Origin: Nitrospirota bacterium
Lineage (GTDB): Bacteria > Nitrospirota > 9FT-COMBO-42-15 > HDB-SIOI813
Assembly: GCA_016214375.1 (NCBI GenBank)
Contig: JACROQ010000098.1
Coordinates: 552-12,046, forward strand
DNA length: 11,495 nt
Direction: 5' to 3'
Numbering within the stretch: the stretch's first letter is position 1; the number at the start of each line of letters is the position of its first letter. The notes below the pieces were generated by a model. The model was not told the DNA's origin and ran no database searches. It saw only the letters and a list, made by a program, of their open reading frames with translations. Shown here in pieces: positions 1 to 6,819 of this stretch. The position numbers and the translations under genes are program-made.

Positions 1-383
1 AGCTGCCGGTAGGATTTAACCTCCCGCCTTACTAAATCCGTAACCACTTCCTCATGGGTGGGCCCCAGGCAGAACTCCCGATCATTCCTATCCTTGAGTC
101 TCAAAAGCTCTTTGCCATACTTATCCCACCGCCCAGTCTCCCGCCATAGCTCAGCGGGAAGCACCATAGGGAAAAACACCTCCTGGGCCCCAGCCTTATC
201 CATCTCTTCACGTACTATGGCCTCAATCTTTCTTATAACCCGATAGCCTAATGGGAGGTAATTATAGATACCTGCGGCAAGCCTCCTGATCATACCCGCC
301 CGCAACATAAGCCGGTGGCTTATTACCTCAGCCTCTCCTGGGTCCTCACGAAGGGTTGGTATTAATAGCTTAGAATAGTACAT
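1..383 (-). CDS. proS: Prolyl-tRNA synthetase, N-terminal part (cut by window edge)
   Basis: Class II aminoacyl-tRNA synthetase that charges tRNA-Pro in the cytoplasm. About 127 codons are present; the rest lies beyond position 1. The start ATG is at 381-383. The N-terminus shows the bacterial-type ProS pattern [20 protein letters not shown], then [20 protein letters not shown] (motif 1 region), [16 protein letters not shown], and [16 protein letters not shown], which leads into motif 2. The start is supported by a GAGG ribosome site about 7 nt upstream. It lies 16 nt downstream of the ispG stop and is probably the last or near-last gene of the uppS operon. Family identity is clear; only completeness is unknown. 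Confidence 0.95.
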   Translation of the reverse strand, partial: MYYSKLLIPTLREDPGEAEVISHRLMLRAGMIRRLAAGIYNYLPLGYRVIRKIEAIVREEMDKAGAQEVFFPMVLPAELWRETGRWDKYGKELLRLKDRNDREFCLGPTHEEVVTDLVRREVKSYRQ

Positions 384-399
384 GTGATAACCTCAGATC

Positions 400-1473
400 T
401 CAAATGACAGATTTATCCCTGGCTAAATCCTCTACCTCTTTTATCAGGGCCTCTACAAGCTCAGACTCTCTTAATCTCCTCGCCATCTTCCCATTCCTAA
501 ATAAAAGTCCGCTTCCCTTTCCACCGGCTATCCCCACATCAGCCTCCTTCCCCTCTCCGATGCCATTCACAATACAACCAAGAATGGAGATATTAAGGGG
601 TAATGTGATATGGGAAAGGCGCCTCTCGACCTCGGCTGCGATCTCTTCTATATCGATCTCCATTCTTCCACACGTCGGACACGATATGATATTAACTCCG
701 CGGTGTCGAAGGTTCAGGGCCTTCAATATCTCATAGGCTACCCTTACCTCCTCTGCAGGATCTGCTGTCAGTGATACCCTTATGGTATCGCCTATACCCT
801 CAGACAAGAGAATACCTATCCCGATAGCCGACTTCACGGTACCGGACAAGAGCGGACCTGCCTCTGATATCCCTACGTGTAATGGATAATCTACTTTATC
901 TGAAATGAGCCTATAGGCATTTATTGTTGTATGGATATTAGATGCCTTAAGGGATATCTTAATATCATGAAAGTTGTTCTCTTCCAATATCCGTATATGC
1001 CTCATCGCCGACTCTACCATAGCCTCGGGGGTCGGATGTCCATATTTTTGAAGGAGATCCTCCTCAAGCGACCCTGCATTGACTCCTATCCTGATGGAAA
1101 TTCCCCGCTCTTTAGCGGCCTTCACAACATGCTCTGTCCTTTTTTTATCCCCTATATTACCAGGATTGAGTCTCAGACCGTCAACCCCCTGTTCAATGGA
1201 CAGAAGGGCCAATCTATAATCAAAGTGTATATCTGCTATGAGTGGAATCCCAATCGAAGCCTTGATGCGGCCAAGGACCTCTGCTGCCTCTTTATCAGGT
1301 ACAGCCACCCTCACCACCTCGCACCCGCCCCCTTCAAGGCCCTTTATCTGTGCTACAGTGGCATCAATATCCCGGGTATCCGTATTGGTCATGGACTGGA
1401 CAACAACAGGCGAATCCCCGCCTACGACCACGTTACCAACCCTTATCTGCCGCGTCTTCCTGCGAATAACCAT
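400..1473 (-). CDS. ispG: 4-hydroxy-3-methylbut-2-enyl diphosphate synthase (IspG/GcpE)
   Basis: Penultimate enzyme of the MEP isoprenoid pathway. It reductively converts methylerythritol cyclodiphosphate to HMBPP using a [4Fe-4S] cluster. The 357-residue protein has the compact bacterial architecture: an N-terminal TIM barrel (residues ~5-250, with VVVQSMTNTDTRD, PLIADIHFDYRLAL, LRLNPGNIG and KISLKASN) and a C-terminal cluster domain. The three cluster cysteines are visible at C265 and C268 (SCPTCGR) and C300 (LGCIVNG); the conserved Glu ligand/catalytic residue is E307 in NGIGEG. The start ATG follows AAGG by 7 nt and lies 9 nt after the rseP stop, indicating translational coupling. All key residues are intact, so the organism should depend on the MEP pathway, which makes the damage in dxr just upstream notable. 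Confidence 0.97.
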   Translation of the reverse strand: MVIRRKTRQIRVGNVVVGGDSPVVVQSMTNTDTRDIDATVAQIKGLEGGGCEVVRVAVPDKEAAEVLGRIKASIGIPLIADIHFDYRLALLSIEQGVDGLRLNPGNIGDKKRTEHVVKAAKERGISIRIGVNAGSLEEDLLQKYGHPTPEAMVESAMRHIRILEENNFHDIKISLKASNIHTTINAYRLISDKVDYPLHVGISEAGPLLSGTVKSAIGIGILLSEGIGDTIRVSLTADPAEEVRVAYEILKALNLRHRGVNIISCPTCGRMEIDIEEIAAEVERRLSHITLPLNISILGCIVNGIGEGKEADVGIAGGKGSGLLFRNGKMARRLRESELVEALIKEVEDLARDKSVI

Positions 1474-1482
1474 GATCCAGCC

Positions 1483-2784
1483 TTATTTAAACACCCTCAG
1501 TATATCGTTGTAGGAAACAATGATTATCAAGGTAATGAGCAAGGCAAACCCAACGGTCTGAGCAACCTCCATGGTCTTTTTGCTCAGGGGACTCCCTTTG
1601 ATCTTCTCTATCAAGAGGAAGATCACCCAACCACCGTCTAAGACAGGGATGGGGAGAAGATTTAAGATGCCGAGCTGCAAACTCATAAAAGCCACAAAGG
1701 CTATGAGGTCAGATATCCCTGATTGTGCCGCCTCCCCTGTAAGCTTTGCTATCATTATGGGTCCGCCTAAGGTCTCTATCGATAGATTAAAAGAGAACAA
1801 CCTCTTTAATACATCAAATGTAAGCACTGTAAGCTCATACATCCGCGACATACCCTGTCCTATGGATTCAATGATTCCAAACTTTTTTACCACAGTTTCC
1901 TGCCTATTGATGATGCCTATAACACCATAACCACCGGTCCGGTCTTTGATAGGCCTGACAGTAACTATCATCTTTTCATCACCTCTCATGACTGCAACAG
2001 CAATCTCTTTTTCAACATGGGACCTTATATAGGATGACACCCGATACCAATTCCCAACAGGTGTTCCGTGAATCTCTACAATCCTATCCCCCTCTCTCAG
2101 ACCTGCCTGGTCTGCGGGATATCCTTTGTTTACCTTTCCTATAACAGGTGGTATATCCGGGAGGATCCCTGCATAACCAGAACCACTATATGGAGTTCCC
2201 GTACCTTTTCCTAAGAAGATCTCTTTAATCTCTTTCCCTCTTTCTACTGCGATCTTAATTCCAAGTTCAGGTCTTAGAGATAGTGTTGTTGCTACATCAT
2301 TCCAGCTTGATACCGGGCTGCTATTTATCTTTACTATCCGATCTCCTGTCTGGATACCCCCAATCTCTGCCGGAGACCCCCCTTCTACCAATCCGACTAT
2401 AGGGGGTTCTTCTAAGAAGGCCGGCATCTTTATCCCAATAAAGAACACCAATGGCATGAAGAGGAATGCAATGATGATATTCATTATTGGACCGGCAAGT
2501 ACGACAGTTGCCCTATCCAGGACACTCTTTGAAGGAAATTCATCAGGTCCCATCGTCGCCTCTTCGGTCACATCCTCTCCAGCCATCTTTACATATCCCC
2601 CAAGGGGCAGAGCAGATATCTGATACTCGGTTTCACCCACCTTCTTACCGATTATCTTTGGTCCAAAACCGAGGGAGAATTTTAGCACCCGTATCCCTTT
2701 CATTCTGGCCGCGACAATATGACCCAGCTCATGGACAAATATTAAGATCCCTATACAGATAATAAAAATCACCAGTGTGTACAT
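1483..2784 (-). CDS. rseP: RseP-type site-2 intramembrane zinc metalloprotease
   Basis: Membrane-embedded zinc protease that cleaves transmembrane segments, typically anti-sigma factors in envelope-stress signalling, and also cleaves remnant signal peptides. The 433-residue protein starts with a membrane helix carrying the zinc motif HELGH (H18, E19, H22). It continues with MDxxP-like loop regions, two periplasmic PDZ domains (roughly residues 127-185 and 208-280, each with an xGDRIVxI core), and a C-terminal helix with NLLPIPVLDGG; D383 is the third zinc ligand. Two PDZ domains match the E. coli RseP type rather than the one-PDZ Bacillus RasP type. It lies 29 nt after dxr and 9 nt before ispG. 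The ribosome site is weak (a GGGGG run about 9 nt upstream), but the start is fixed by the proximity of HExxH to the N-terminus. The substrate cannot be told from this window. Confidence 0.95.
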   Translation of the reverse strand: MYTLVIFIICIGILIFVHELGHIVAARMKGIRVLKFSLGFGPKIIGKKVGETEYQISALPLGGYVKMAGEDVTEEATMGPDEFPSKSVLDRATVVLAGPIMNIIIAFLFMPLVFFIGIKMPAFLEEPPIVGLVEGGSPAEIGGIQTGDRIVKINSSPVSSWNDVATTLSLRPELGIKIAVERGKEIKEIFLGKGTGTPYSGSGYAGILPDIPPVIGKVNKGYPADQAGLREGDRIVEIHGTPVGNWYRVSSYIRSHVEKEIAVAVMRGDEKMIVTVRPIKDRTGGYGVIGIINRQETVVKKFGIIESIGQGMSRMYELTVLTFDVLKRLFSFNLSIETLGGPIMIAKLTGEAAQSGISDLIAFVAFMSLQLGILNLLPIPVLDGGWVIFLLIEKIKGSPLSKKTMEVAQTVGFALLITLIIIVSYNDILRVFK

Positions 2785-2813
2785 TGAATGGAACCCCCGT
2801 TAATTTTCTATTT

Positions 2814-3935
2814 CTATTTCCTTTTGCCTTCGATTCTGCTTACAACCTTTTCAGCCTCTTCCCTGGCCCAGTTATCTGCCATCAATACATCTTCTATCGT
2901 TTTGGTATGACTCCCCTTATGTCTTTCTATCGTCTCTCTTACTACCATCTCTATATCCAGAAATCCTATCCTCTTTTGAAGGAATGCACGTACAGCCAGC
3001 TCGTTTGAAGAGTTCAATACGGCCGGCATTGTCCCCCCTTCTCTCACCGCATCATAGGCACAGGACAGGCATGGAAATCTCTTAAGATCCGGTTTCTCAA
3101 ACGTAAGCATCCCTATTTTGGCAAGGTCAAGCCTCGGCATGATCAGGTCTAACCGTTCCGTATTGCTCAATGCATAGGCGATCGGTATCCGCATATCAGG
3201 GACCCCCATCTGCGCCATTACCGAACCATCTCTGAATTCAACCATAGAATGGATAATACTCTGTGGATGTATCAACACCTCTATCTGATTTATAGAGACA
3301 TCAAACAGCCATCTCGCCTCGATCACCTCAAGACCTTTATTCATCAGGGTAGCCGAATCTATTGTAATCTTTGTACCCATATTCCAATTGGGGTGCCTGA
3401 GCGCATCTTTTACCGTTGCCTTCCTCTTCTCCTCAGAAGATGTTTTAAGAAAGGGGCCACCTGAGGCGGTGAGAATAATCTTATGTACTTCTTCCCACTT
3501 CTCCCCCCGCATCACCTGGAATATGGCACTATGCTAGCTGTCTATGGGTAATAATTCTATTCCTCTTTCATTGGCCTCCTCTGTTATGATGGCTTTTACA
3601 GCCGCAAAAGTAGGAATAAGGCCCGCAGATCCGGCTATAGCAGAGACTATGATATCCGCCTCTGAAATCGTAGAAATGCGTATAAGCCCTTCCATGCCTG
3701 AGAGGACCTCTACATTAAGGTCTGCACATCGTGTCCTCAATTCCTTAGAGGCTTTTTCACTGGCCAAAGAAACGATAGATGGTTTAAATTGTCTTATCTG
3801 CGACTCTATCTTGTCTATATTTTCGCCGGCAGTAAGACCGACAACCTTGAACCGGTCAGGGAAGAGGGAGACCACCTCAAGTGTACTGGTCCCTATAGAA
3901 CCTGTTGAACCTAATATTGAGATCCTCTTTACCAT
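2814..3935 (-). pseudogene. dxr: 1-deoxy-D-xylulose 5-phosphate reductoisomerase, broken by in-frame TAG and an internal deletion
   Basis: DXR makes methylerythritol 4-phosphate from DXP with NADPH, the first committed MEP step. One continuous frame (374 codons including the stop) is interrupted by TAG at codon 134 (3534-3536). Before it lies the Rossmann part (GSTGSIG at ~9-15, ending ELLPIDS). After it the same frame continues HSAIFQV, then SGGPF, HPNW-MG-KI, DSATLMNKGLEVIEARW, and the C-terminal helical domain. Homologues read LLPVDSEHSAIFQ, so TAG replaces the Glu that binds the catalytic metal (E152 in E. coli), a single change from GAG. In addition, after AAVKA about 17 residues that normally include ALANKE are missing, going straight to IITEEANERG. 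The rest is well conserved, so the lesions look recent, or are sequence errors. It overlaps the end of cdsA by 7 nt. An internal ATG at 3515 would give only a C-terminal fragment lacking the NADPH domain. Confidence 0.9.
3534..3536 (-). other. In-frame amber codon at the DXR catalytic Glu position
   Basis: The minus-strand codons read GAC AGC TAG CAT AGT GCC, that is D-S-stop-H-S-A, where the family has D-S-E-H-S/N-A. Translation downstream stays in the same frame and stays homologous. The true dxr end at 2814-2816 is also TAG, and the LOG gene ends in TAG, so amber is used as an ordinary stop in this window. Confidence 0.9.
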
Positions 3936-4762
3936 ATAATAGAAGGACCCCGTGTCATCTCAGGAGCAACATAGAGTAAATAATAATAAAATGCCGGAAT
4001 ATTGAATATAAGACTGTCCACCCGATCCAGCATACCGCCATGGGCCGGGAACACACCGCCTGAGTCCTTAACCCCTGCGCTCCGTTTCAGCAATGACTCT
4101 GACAGGTCGCCGAGCTGACTGATCACCCCTAATAAAAGACCTATCAGTACCCCATTCCTTATTGCGAGTTCCGGCAGAAACCACCATCTCGCGAGGAGGG
4201 CAGCTCCAAGGGCGCTTATCCCGCCCCCAATTGCCCCCTCAATGGTCTTACCAGGGCTTACATGGGGAGCCAGCTTATGTTTACCAACGAGTCTTCCCAC
4301 ATAATAGGCCCCTGTGTCCACTCCCCATGTCACGATAAGGATAAAAAATATAAGGTTCCGGCCATTAAAAAGGTGACGCAATGATATTAGGTGACCCAAT
4401 GTCCATGCTACATAGAGCACACCAAAGACTAACACCGAAACTCCTGTAAGGGCATCTTGCAGGTCTTTCTTGAAGAATAAGAACCCTGACAGGGCTATAA
4501 TAATTACCATACTTAATACGGCCTCTTTGGCAGCAGGAGTGCCATCCTCCCTATAAAAGGCCAGAAGCAGCAGGAATCCCAAGGATAAACCTAAGAGGGC
4601 AAAGCTATTAAACTTCTTATAAAAAAATCTATAAAACTCATACTGCCCTATTAATACCATAATAGCTACAATGAACAAAAAATAGAAGGGGTTCAGGTAC
4701 TTGACGGACAGATAAACCAGCGGAATAGCTACAATAGCCGTTACAACCCTCATACCTCCCAT
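3929..4762 (-). CDS. cdsA: Phosphatidate cytidylyltransferase (CDP-diglyceride synthase)
   Basis: Integral membrane enzyme that makes CDP-diacylglycerol from CTP and phosphatidic acid, the precursor of phospholipids. The 277-residue protein is highly hydrophobic, with about eight membrane segments. It carries the family signature near the C-terminus, KRSAGVKDSGGVFPAHGG followed by MLDRVDSLIF (the KD...HGG...DRxDS pattern), plus SPGKTIEGAIGG and the QLGDLSESLLKR metal-binding stretch. The usual PGHGG is PAHGG here, a conservative variant. The start ATG overlaps the uppS stop as TGATG, and the stop overlaps the dxr start by 7 nt, so translation is coupled across all three genes. Length is close to the usual 265-285. 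The uppS-cdsA-dxr order is widely conserved in bacteria. Confidence 0.95.
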   Translation of the reverse strand: MGGMRVVTAIVAIPLVYLSVKYLNPFYFLFIVAIMVLIGQYEFYRFFYKKFNSFALLGLSLGFLLLLAFYREDGTPAAKEAVLSMVIIIALSGFLFFKKDLQDALTGVSVLVFGVLYVAWTLGHLISLRHLFNGRNLIFFILIVTWGVDTGAYYVGRLVGKHKLAPHVSPGKTIEGAIGGGISALGAALLARWWFLPELAIRNGVLIGLLLGVISQLGDLSESLLKRSAGVKDSGGVFPAHGGMLDRVDSLIFNIPAFYYYLLYVAPEMTRGPSIIW

Positions 4763-5562
4763 CAGTTTGCCCTTGATATCTGCTCCTCTACCATACCAAA
4801 CCTCCTTTCCCTGTGTTGATAGTCGAGAATGGCAAGGAGCAAATCATGCCTTCTGAAATCCGGCCAGAGGGTTTTTGTAAAATACAATTCGGTATAGGCT
4901 ATCTGCCATAAAAGAAAATTACTAATGCGGGTTTCACCACTTGTCCTGATCATAAGGTCAGGATCAGGAAGATCCCTGGTATATAGATATGTTGAGAACA
5001 GTGTCATGTCTATATCCTCAGGCCCGACCTTCCCCTCCTTTACATCTTTTGTTATACCTTTTATGGCTTCTACTATCTCAGTACGGCCGCCATAACTGAG
5101 GGCTATATTTAACACCATAGAGCTGTTTTTCTCTGTTGCCTTTTCCACCTTCTGTACCCATTTTTGTACAGATCTCGGCAGCTTATCGGTCTGTCCTATT
5201 GTCATAAAGCGTATATCATTATCCATCAGTGTCTTTAGTTCCTTTTGGAGATATTCCTCAAGAAACATCATGAGGGCATTGACCTCCAATTCAGGTCTTT
5301 TCCAATTTTCTGCAGAAAAGGCATATATGGTCAGTACCTGTACCCCTATCTCACGGCAACATGTTACAATATCCCTGACCGAATGAATCCCCTCGCGATG
5401 ACCTGCTATCCTGGGAAGCCCTTTAATCTTTGCCCATCTCCCATTGCCATCCATGATTATAGCAATGTGTACCGGCAGATGCTTCCGGTCCATGAGCTCT
5501 AAAAGCTCCTCCTCTGTGAGATCCCCCAAATTTATGTTTTCATCCTTTTCTTCAATAATCAT
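4762..5562 (-). CDS. uppS: Undecaprenyl diphosphate synthase (cis-prenyltransferase)
   Basis: Cytoplasmic cis-prenyltransferase that elongates farnesyl diphosphate to the C55 carrier used for peptidoglycan and O-antigen. Seen: the catalytic region HIAIIMDGNGRWAK with D38 (E. coli D26), LPRIAGHREG, LTIYAFSAENWKRP, LSYGGRTEIVEA, and the C-terminal DLPDPDLMIRTSGETRISNFLLWQ plus YTELYFTKTLWPDF, which carry the diphosphate-binding Arg and magnesium-binding Glu residues. At 266 residues it is somewhat longer than the usual 240-253, because an acidic leader of about 25 residues precedes the conserved core. The chosen start has AAAGGA about 11 nt upstream and lies about 40 nt downstream of a near-consensus promoter. 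A start at M24 would remove the leader, but the upstream ATG has the better context. First gene of the operon. Confidence 0.95.
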   Translation of the reverse strand: MIIEEKDENINLGDLTEEELLELMDRKHLPVHIAIIMDGNGRWAKIKGLPRIAGHREGIHSVRDIVTCCREIGVQVLTIYAFSAENWKRPELEVNALMMFLEEYLQKELKTLMDNDIRFMTIGQTDKLPRSVQKWVQKVEKATEKNSSMVLNIALSYGGRTEIVEAIKGITKDVKEGKVGPEDIDMTLFSTYLYTRDLPDPDLMIRTSGETRISNFLLWQIAYTELYFTKTLWPDFRRHDLLLAILDYQHRERRFGMVEEQISRAN

Positions 5563-5607
5563 AATAAGATAGGTCCTTTCTTACACCATGCGTCAAAATA
5601 TCACTAA

Positions 5608-5636
5608 ATCATAGTATCTTGTTGGTGGAAAGTCAA
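5608..5636 (-). promoter_or_regulatory. Sigma70 promoter of the uppS-cdsA-dxr-rseP-ispG-proS operon
   Basis: On the minus strand, -35 TTGACT (5631-5636), a 17-nt spacer and -10 TATGAT (5608-5613), each one mismatch from consensus. The predicted transcript start is near 5600, leaving a leader of about 40 nt before the uppS ATG at 5562. No other promoter of this quality was seen inside the tightly packed operon downstream. Confidence 0.8.
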
Positions 5637-5640
5637 ATAA

Positions 5641-5672
5641 TTTAGGACAGTTTAGGATAGTTTTTAAGATAG
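5641..5672. repeat. Three short direct repeats just upstream of the uppS promoter
   Basis: Plus-strand copies TTTAGGACAG (5641-5650), TTTAGGATAG (5651-5660) and a diverged TTTTTAAGATAG (5661-5672). The period is 10-12 bp, one helical turn, and the block begins about 5 bp upstream of the -35 box. The position would suit an activator site or UP-like element. The function is inference. Confidence 0.5.
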
Positions 5673-5702
5673 TGGAGGACGGATAGGAGGGGCTTACCGC
5701 TA

Positions 5703-6655
5703 TTACAATGAGACATGCTCCTTTTCTACATATTTATTGACTACAAAGTGGAAGGCCTCAACAACTCCCGGGTCAAACTGTGTGCCGGAAAACTTCTCTA
5801 TCTCTTCTAATGCCTGCCATGGAAGCTTACCCTTTCGATAAGGCATGTCTGTAACCATCGCATCATAGGTGTCTGCTACCGCTATTATCCTGGCGCCCAG
5901 AGGCACACTCTCTGCTTTATCCAGCTCACTGCCATTTTTGTGGGAATTGAAATATTCATGATGGGCAAGGACAATGGGGACAGCCTCGCTCAATATATTC
6001 CCTACCTTAGACAAGATATTTGCCCCCCGCTCCGTATGTTTACTCATAACCTCCCGCTCATCTTTTGTGAGGGCAGCCGCCTTCCGTATTAAATCCATGC
6101 TGATATCTACCTTACCTACATCATGGAGGAGACCAGCAACTCTGATATTCTCACACTCTCCCCTTGAGAGCCCCATCGACATTGCAATATCCATAGCGAT
6201 ATCTGCTACTCGGACAGAGTGCCCCTTGGTATATTTATCTACAGATTCTATATACTTCACAAGGATCTCTATCACACCAAAATAAGACTGTCGTAGATTC
6301 TGATATTGGGTCTCCTTCTCTTCATACAGATTCCCTACTACATAACTGGAGAGGACAAGGAACCCCCCCATGTGGCTATCTGGAAATATAGATCAATAGG
6401 ATTCTTTGAGTAAACAACAAATGTGTCAGGTGAAATCAGGAATCTAAAGGTTACCAGAAGGACGGTCATAGTGGCTGTCAAGGTGGCCCCTCTTTTGCCT
6501 ATATAATAACCTGCGATCAGGACAGGCAAGAAGTAGAAATACAAAAACGCTATTTTGTTAACAACAAAGATATCAATAAATAACAGTATGAAGATGATTG
6601 TAACCACTAATACCGTCTCAAAATATTTGATTAAGAGACTCTTTATAGCATTCAT
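5703..6655 (-). pseudogene. Membrane-anchored HD-GYP-like phosphodiesterase, frameshifted at a G7 run
   Basis: Restored across one frameshift this is 317 residues. Four membrane helices (~12-32, 34-52, 56-74, 88-110) are followed by a short linker and a cytoplasmic HD-GYP domain (~125-310). Seen: H146 in KGHSVRVA, HD at 178-179 (LLHDVGKVD), H207, HHE at 232-234, then PLGARIIAVADTYDAMVTDMPYR and FDP. This family hydrolyses cyclic dinucleotides such as c-di-GMP. However, the GYP loop is degenerate: HHEYFNSHKNGSE replaces HHE..DG.GYP. The frame breaks at seven G (6363-6369): upstream ends ATWGG then SLSSPVM-stop, while downstream reads GGFLVLSSYVVGNL; one extra G restores WGGFLVL. Start chosen at ATG 6653-6655, 7 nt after AGGAGG, rather than the TTG at 6659-6661, which abuts that site. 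No sensory domain beyond the membrane helices is seen; its signal and target are unknown. Confidence 0.85.
6363..6369 (-). repeat. Homopolymer of seven G at the HD-gene frameshift
   Basis: Plus strand CCCCCCC, coding strand TGG GGG GGT TCC. In the starting frame this fits the X XXY YYZ slippery pattern (G GGG GGT); a -1 slip, or one added G, yields W-G-G-F-L and joins the membrane part to the HD domain. It also resembles phase-variable tracts and common sequencing-error sites. Confidence 0.85.
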
Positions 6656-6661
6656 TCGCAA

Positions 6662-6668
6662 TCCTCCT
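6662..6668 (-). promoter_or_regulatory. Ribosome binding site that sets the HD-gene start
   Basis: The minus strand reads AAGGAGG ATTGCGA ATG. The spacing of 7 nt to the ATG at 6653-6655 is ideal, whereas the TTG at 6659-6661 is only about 1 nt away. Confidence 0.8.
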
Positions 6669-6699
6669 TACTCTCCAAGTCCTTCTTGATAAACCCCAA

Positions 6700-6727
6700 T
6701 TGCATTTTTATTTTTTCTCTGTATACT
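6700..6727 (+). promoter_or_regulatory. Probable promoter of the LOG-family gene
   Basis: -35 TTGCAT (6700-6705), a 16-nt spacer and -10 TATACT (6722-6727). An alternative, TTGATA (6686-6691) with 17 nt to TATTTT, overlaps it. The AT-rich gap between the divergent HD and LOG genes makes several matches likely by chance, so this is a moderate call. The leader would be about 85 nt. Confidence 0.5.
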
Positions 6728-6734
6728 GAAATGC

Positions 6735-6756
6735 TATATATATTCGGCTATATATG
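6735..6756. repeat. AT-rich direct and inverted repeat between divergent genes
   Basis: GCTATATAT occurs twice (6733-6741 and 6747-6755). The ATATATA/TATATAT parts also form an inverted repeat around TTCGGC. It lies just downstream of the proposed LOG promoter and upstream of the HD gene, so it could be an operator or a simple AT-rich spacer. Confidence 0.4.
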
Positions 6757-6819
6757 AGCCTGTAATTAAATAAAAGATCAGAGGGGCATAGGATTTCCGA
6801 AGATAGGGGTATAGAGAAT

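Noticed and set aside
931..1641. Long plus-strand open frame (236 codons) across ispG and the end of rseP
   Set aside because: It is antisense to two well-conserved genes, has no family-like motif, and codes for low-quality composition; a shadow frame.
2814..3515. The C-terminal part of DXR as a separate gene starting at the internal ATG
   Set aside because: It lacks the NADPH-binding domain, has no convincing ribosome site, and continues the upstream frame exactly; better read as one interrupted gene.
3534..3536. Selenocysteine insertion at the dxr stop
   Set aside because: The codon is TAG, not TGA, and the family has Glu here, so Sec decoding does not apply. Pyrrolysine remains formally possible but has no support in this window.
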